Assembly (NCBI GenBank): GCA_022448985.1
Contig: JAKVCR010000073.1
Span: 1 to 38,900, forward strand
Source: Roseibacillus sp.
GTDB lineage: Bacteria; Verrucomicrobiota; Verrucomicrobiia; Verrucomicrobiales; Akkermansiaceae
DNA: 38,900 nucleotides
Reading direction: 5' to 3'
Shown here: positions 35,221-38,900 of the stretch, in pieces
Layout: every line of letters begins with the position of its first letter
Numbering within the stretch: position 1 is the stretch's first letter
Notes under the pieces: generated by a model
The model's database searches: none
What the model saw: only the letters and a program-made list of their open reading frames with translations
What the model was told of the DNA's origin: nothing
Made by a program: the position numbers and the translations under genes

Positions 35221-36519
35221 ATGAACCTTCCCCGCGTTCTCATCGTTGAAGACGAACACGCTCTTGCCCTCGCTCTCGCCGCCGCAGTCCGTCAGGCCAG
35301 TGTCGACAGCGACCTCGCCCCCTCCGCGGCCCAGGCGCGCAAGCACCTTGACTCGCCTGCCAACTACGAGGCCATGATTCTGGATATTGGTCTGCCCGAT
35401 CAAAATGGCCTGGAATTCCTGGAGTCCCTTCCCGAGGAAAAACGGCCGCCCACCATCGTCATCACTGCCCATGGCGAGATCCAGAATACAATCGCAGCCC
35501 GCAAACTGGGGGTGATTGACTTCCTTCCCAAGCCTCTTGACTTTGATGAGTTTCAGTCCGTCCTGCGCCGGGTCGTCAAACCAACCCGTCGGGCCCTGGA
35601 CGCGGCCGCTCCTGCCCCTGAAACAGTGGCCTTTGTCGGCGCAGCCCCGAGCATGCGACCGGTATTCCAGCAGATTGCCCACTCCTGCGCCTCCGATGAT
35701 CCCGTTCTGGTCCGTGGTGCTACCGGCACCGGCAAGTCCCACGCGGCCCGGCTTATCCAGGGCAACAGCATGCGGAGCGGACCCACCGAAACTCTCGCAA
35801 TCGGACCTTCCACCACCAGTGATGAACTCAACGTCACTCTCCAGCGAGCAAACCAGGGCGTCCTCATCCTGGAGGAAGTAGCCTCCCTCAATGCCGAAGG
35901 GCAAGCTGAACTTGTCCGCCAGATCGAAGCGGGAACGGAGGGGGATTTTCCCCGCCTTATCGCGACAACACATGACGATCTGCGGGAGCTGGTAAGCGCG
36001 GGGGCCTTCCGGAGTGACCTCTTCTACCGCCTCCAGGTCCTGGAGGTTCGCCTCCCTTCCCTCTCCGATCGTATGGAAGACCTTCCTGCCCTCGTCTCCT
36101 ACTTTATCGGTCAGCTCGTTCCAGATCGTAATCTTGCCATCACGGAGGCGACCCTGGGCCGGCTCATGGCCCATGACTGGCCCGGTAATCTCCGAGAGCT
36201 GCGCAATTCCATTGCCTTTTCCCTGACCGTGAATTCCGGTGCGGCAGCCATCGAGGAAAACGACCTCCCGGATTACCTCAGGAGCGAGGCCTCCTCCATC
36301 GACGAACAGGCCCCCACCCTCCTGGTGCAGGCCCTCGATAGCTGGCTTGATGCACAGCTCGAGGAAGAGGAAGAAACAGTTTACCGTGATCTTGCGGAAA
36401 CCCTCGAAGCCACCCTGATCCGCCGCCTGCTCGTTCGCTACGATGGCAAACTGGCCCGCATGGCATCCGCTCTTAAAGCAAACCGGACCACCCTGCGGCG
36501 CCGACTGCAGAATTCCTGA
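35221..36519 (+). CDS. NtrC-like response regulator lacking the GAFTGA loop
   Basis: The 432-residue product has an N-terminal receiver domain with Asp55 (AMILDIGLPDQNG) as phosphorylation site, the acidic pair at 10-11 (IVEDEH) and Lys104 (FLPKPLDF). The AAA+ domain follows: Walker A GATGTGKSHAARL (166-178), sensor-like SAGAFRSDLFYRLQVLEVRLPS and PGNLRELRNSI. The C-terminus is a Fis-like helix-turn-helix (YDGKLARMASALKANRTTLRRRL). Between Walker A and Walker B (180-216) the usual long segment with the sigma-54-contacting GAFTGA loop is shortened and absent, and Walker B reads LILEEV instead of the common LFLDEI. It may therefore act without sigma-54. Its partner kinase is directly upstream. 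Confidence 0.92.
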   Translation: MNLPRVLIVEDEHALALALAAAVRQASVDSDLAPSAAQARKHLDSPANYEAMILDIGLPDQNGLEFLESLPEEKRPPTIVITAHGEIQNTIAARKLGVIDFLPKPLDFDEFQSVLRRVVKPTRRALDAAAPAPETVAFVGAAPSMRPVFQQIAHSCASDDPVLVRGATGTGKSHAARLIQGNSMRSGPTETLAIGPSTTSDELNVTLQRANQGVLILEEVASLNAEGQAELVRQIEAGTEGDFPRLIATTHDDLRELVSAGAFRSDLFYRLQVLEVRLPSLSDRMEDLPALVSYFIGQLVPDRNLAITEATLGRLMAHDWPGNLRELRNSIAFSLTVNSGAAAIEENDLPDYLRSEASSIDEQAPTLLVQALDSWLDAQLEEEEETVYRDLAETLEATLIRRLLVRYDGKLARMASALKANRTTLRRRLQNS

Positions 36520-36631
36520 CTGCTCAGTTTGTGACCAGCAACTGATTAAAAGCTGCTCCCGGATCAAATACCAGAAGCCGGGCGCCTGCATCTCCTTGTC
36601 TTGCCAGGCATCCGTAGCCACCGTCCGCAGC

Positions 36632-38767
36632 ATGCACCACCTGCTGCCTGCCGGCATCGGAAAGCCCCCTCCCCGCTTCCCGGGAGCAACAATCAGCATC
36701 GTCCTGGCGTTCTCGCTCGGGTGCATTACCACAATTCCCCGGCTCCAGGCCGCCGAGACCCTCCTTCTTCCCGAGACCGTCGTGACTGCCAGCCGGACAG
36801 ACGAGGACTCCCTCCAGTCCATGAGTTCCATCGGAGTGATCACCGCCGAACAGTTTCAGGAGCAGGGCCACCGCACCATCCCCGAGGCCCTTGCCAATAC
36901 TCCCGGGGTGATGGTCCAGAAGACCACCCACGGACATGGCAGCCCCTTCATCCGCGGCTTCACCGGGCGGCAGAACCTCCTCCTCGTCGATGGTGTCCGG
37001 ATCAACAACAGCACCTATCGCAGCGGCCCGGTTCAGTACTGGAACACCGTGGACGGATTCTCCATGGCCCGCCTTGAGCTGGTCCGCAGCCAGGGTTCCG
37101 TCCAGTACGGCAGCGATGCGCTCGGTGGCACCATGAACATCCTCACCGCCGATACCGGGTTCCTCGAGGCCGGACCCGGATGGTTCCGGCGTGGAAGCGC
37201 CCAATACCGGTTCGATACCAACAGCAGCAGCCATGTGGGCCGCCTCGAGACCCGGTTCGGAGAAGGCGGGGTGTGGGGAGCCTCCCTCGGGGTGACCGGA
37301 AAGGACTTCGGTGATATCCGGGATAGTGGGGTGGGCCGGATGAAAAACACCGGTTATCCGGAGCAGAATCTCGACCTGAAGATCGAGACCGTGCTCAACC
37401 CCGGCACCCGGGTCACCTTTGCCCACCAGTATCTCAATCAGGACGATGTCTGGCGCTGGCACAGCACCATCTACAACGACACTCCATGGAATGGCACCAG
37501 CACCGGATCCTACGCGGCCCGCATCTACGACCAGGAGCGCAGCCTGACCTACCTCAAGGTCGCGGGTGAACTGAACGACAGCCCCGTCCAGAACTACAGC
37601 GCGACTCTCTCCTTCCAGCGCTCCCAGGACAGCGCGTTTCAGGACCGCAGCCCCACGGACGTCCGGACCCAGGTCATCGACGTCGATACCCTCGGCCTTG
37701 ATATCCAGCTTGAGAGCGAACTCCTCGGCGGAAACCTGGTCTATGGCCTCGACTACTACCGCGACAGCATCGACTCCGCCGGCACCCGTACCGGGCGTGA
37801 CCCCAGGAGCCGAAGACCGGTGGCTGATGACTCTACCTACCACCTTCTCGGGGCCTTCGCCCAGTTGCGCAAACCGCTCAGCCAGAAACTGGAGACTACC
37901 TTTGGAGCAAGGATCACCCGCGCTGAGGCAGAGCTTGGCAAGGTCTGGGATCCCGATAACGACACGGATATCTCCGTGAGTGAAAATTGGAGCAATATCG
38001 TCTTCAATGCCCGTGCCCTCTATCGACTCGACGACAGCTGGAATCTCTACGGGGGCGCAAGCCAGGGGTTCCGGGCCCCGAATGCACATGATCTCAGCGG
38101 CAATATCACGTCCCGGAGCGGCCAGGAGCAGCTTGGAACCCTCGAACTGGAGCCAGAAAAATCATGGACGTTCGAACTCGGATCACGCTTCACAAGTGGT
38201 GACATCAGTTTCGGGGCTGCGGGCTTCTACACTCTCGTTGATGACCTCATCATCAGTGTTCCCACCGCTCCCGGTGGGGATACCGTCGAAGCGGCCAATG
38301 CCCAGGAAGCCGAAATCGTCGGTCTCGAACTGGAAGCCGCTGTTCATCTCCTCGATAACCTGACCCTCTCTGGCCACCTTACCTGGCAGGAAGGAGACAC
38401 CTCCAGTCCCTCCTTCCTCGGGGGACCAACCGTCGAGGCCCCCGTCAGCCGTCTTTCCCCCCTCGTGGGCAGTGTGGCCCTGCGCTATGACTCCCCGGAC
38501 CAGCGCTGGTGGGTGGAGGGCCGGATCACCGCCGCCGAAAAACAGGACGAACTGAGTGCCCGGGACCAGACCGACACCCAGCGGATTCCTCCCGGGGGCA
38601 CCCCGGGCTATCTCGTAGCCTCAATCCGGGCCGGAATGCAGGTCACTGAGAACCTTGAGCTCACCGCCGCCCTCGAGAACATCACCGACGAGGACTACCG
38701 CATCCACGGGTCAGGCGTGAACCAGCCCGGTATCAATGCCGTCATTGGCGGGAAGGTCAGCTGGTAA
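36632..38767 (+). CDS. TonB-dependent outer-membrane receptor
   Basis: The 711-residue product starts at the ATG at 36632 with an N-terminal signal (ATISIVLAFSLGCITTIPRL, cleavage near LQAAE). A TonB-box-like ETVVTASR (48-55) precedes the plug domain (about 55-172) with IPEALANTPGVMVQKTTHGH, SPFIRGFTGRQNLLLVDGVR and VRSQGSVQYGSDALGG. The rest is a beta-barrel of alternating strands, ending in LELTAALENITDEDYRIHGSG and a C-terminal aromatic (VSW). Substrate cannot be read from sequence: the plug resembles vitamin B12, siderophore and metal receptors alike, and the 112-bp leader is too short for a cobalamin riboswitch. Downstream of the two-component pair on the same strand, which could regulate it. 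Upstream codons before 36632 are not protein-like. Confidence 0.93.
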   Translation: MHHLLPAGIGKPPPRFPGATISIVLAFSLGCITTIPRLQAAETLLLPETVVTASRTDEDSLQSMSSIGVITAEQFQEQGHRTIPEALANTPGVMVQKTTHGHGSPFIRGFTGRQNLLLVDGVRINNSTYRSGPVQYWNTVDGFSMARLELVRSQGSVQYGSDALGGTMNILTADTGFLEAGPGWFRRGSAQYRFDTNSSSHVGRLETRFGEGGVWGASLGVTGKDFGDIRDSGVGRMKNTGYPEQNLDLKIETVLNPGTRVTFAHQYLNQDDVWRWHSTIYNDTPWNGTSTGSYAARIYDQERSLTYLKVAGELNDSPVQNYSATLSFQRSQDSAFQDRSPTDVRTQVIDVDTLGLDIQLESELLGGNLVYGLDYYRDSIDSAGTRTGRDPRSRRPVADDSTYHLLGAFAQLRKPLSQKLETTFGARITRAEAELGKVWDPDNDTDISVSENWSNIVFNARALYRLDDSWNLYGGASQGFRAPNAHDLSGNITSRSGQEQLGTLELEPEKSWTFELGSRFTSGDISFGAAGFYTLVDDLIISVPTAPGGDTVEAANAQEAEIVGLELEAAVHLLDNLTLSGHLTWQEGDTSSPSFLGGPTVEAPVSRLSPLVGSVALRYDSPDQRWWVEGRITAAEKQDELSARDQTDTQRIPPGGTPGYLVASIRAGMQVTENLELTAALENITDEDYRIHGSGVNQPGINAVIGGKVSW

Positions 38768-38786
38768 CACTATTCTCCCTGACCGC

Positions 38787-38900
38787 TCACCCCTTCAGCA
38801 GCTCCATGTTCCTCTCGCTGCTGCCAAAGCCTGCCGCATCCACCCCATGCCGGTGGAGCAGCTCAAGGTAGAGGTTGCAGAGAGGTGCAGGCCGATCCAG
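38787..38900 (-). CDS. C-terminal fragment of a DUF1552-like protein (partial)
   Basis: Reading the minus strand from the right edge, 37 codons run to a TGA at 38787-38789, ending LCNLYLELLHRHGVDAAGFG followed by SSERNMELLKG. A tail of the form N-L-Y-x-x-L-L-x-R-x-G-V/I-x-x-x-x-F-G-x-S is typical of DUF1552 proteins, secreted proteins common in Planctomycetes and Verrucomicrobia whose genes often pair with a DUF1592 cytochrome-like gene. The remainder lies outside the window. The stop is 19 bp from the convergent TonB-receptor stop. Confidence 0.72.
   Translation of the reverse strand: MDRPAPLCNLYLELLHRHGVDAAGFGSSERNMELLKG

Noticed and set aside
36520..36631. Cobalamin riboswitch before the TonB receptor
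   Set aside because: The leader is only about 110 bp, shorter than this riboswitch class, and the conserved cobalamin-box pattern is not visible.

Overview
This 38.9 kb window is a GC-rich, gene-dense bacterial chromosome segment of almost entirely housekeeping character. The combination of RNase HIII, exported enzymes and short lipoproteins, weak or absent Shine-Dalgarno sequences, many ATG/GTG/TTG starts without a ribosome-binding site and a DUF1552-type protein at the right edge suggests the Verrucomicrobiota or a close PVC relative. This is inferred from gene content; no rRNA or other phylogenetic marker was available to test it. I saw no tRNA, rRNA, CRISPR array, insertion sequence or prophage.

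Layout. (1) 1-4254, plus strand: the tail of an exported protein; an exported thioredoxin-like gene interrupted by a single in-frame TGA at a Cys-Thr-(TGA) site; an exported SAM methyltransferase; a 46-residue entericidin-like lipoprotein; and an unknown two-helix membrane protein. (2) alr on the plus strand converges on a minus-strand run ileS-lspA-uppP-hisF (10723 down to 5529), which joins tRNA charging, lipoprotein maturation, undecaprenyl carrier recycling and histidine synthesis. (3) A plus-strand membrane-anchored coiled-coil protein converges on a second minus-strand run rnhC-hup-rlpA-thrB-thrC (16080 down to 11635). (4) mutY is divergent from rnhC and is followed by a Tat-exported intradiol dioxygenase, a murU-like/amgK-like pair for cell-wall sugar salvage, and a CHASE2-like membrane protein without an output domain. 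(5) argB-argD-argF (arginine synthesis), then lepA, two tandem signal peptidase I genes and a squalene/phytoene synthase that overlaps the second peptidase by 4 nt, then a small lipoprotein. (6) rsgA (minus) and tdh (plus) are divergent. After a 650-bp stretch without a convincing gene come a histidine kinase and an NtrC-like regulator, then a TonB-dependent receptor. The window ends in the last 37 residues of a minus-strand DUF1552-like protein.

The most unusual item is the gene at 294-1562. Its signal peptide and the first part of its thioredoxin-like fold are separated from the remaining 342 codons by one TGA, in the same frame and with no other lesion. The TGA sits where a redox-active cysteine would be expected (C-T-TGA). 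The simplest interesting reading is a selenoprotein with a CxU redox centre; a nonsense mutation or sequencing error is the alternative. Other points worth a second look are an NtrC-type regulator lacking the GAFTGA loop, a MutY with Glu at the catalytic Asp position, the tandem enlarged signal peptidases, and several strong inverted repeats in leaders.
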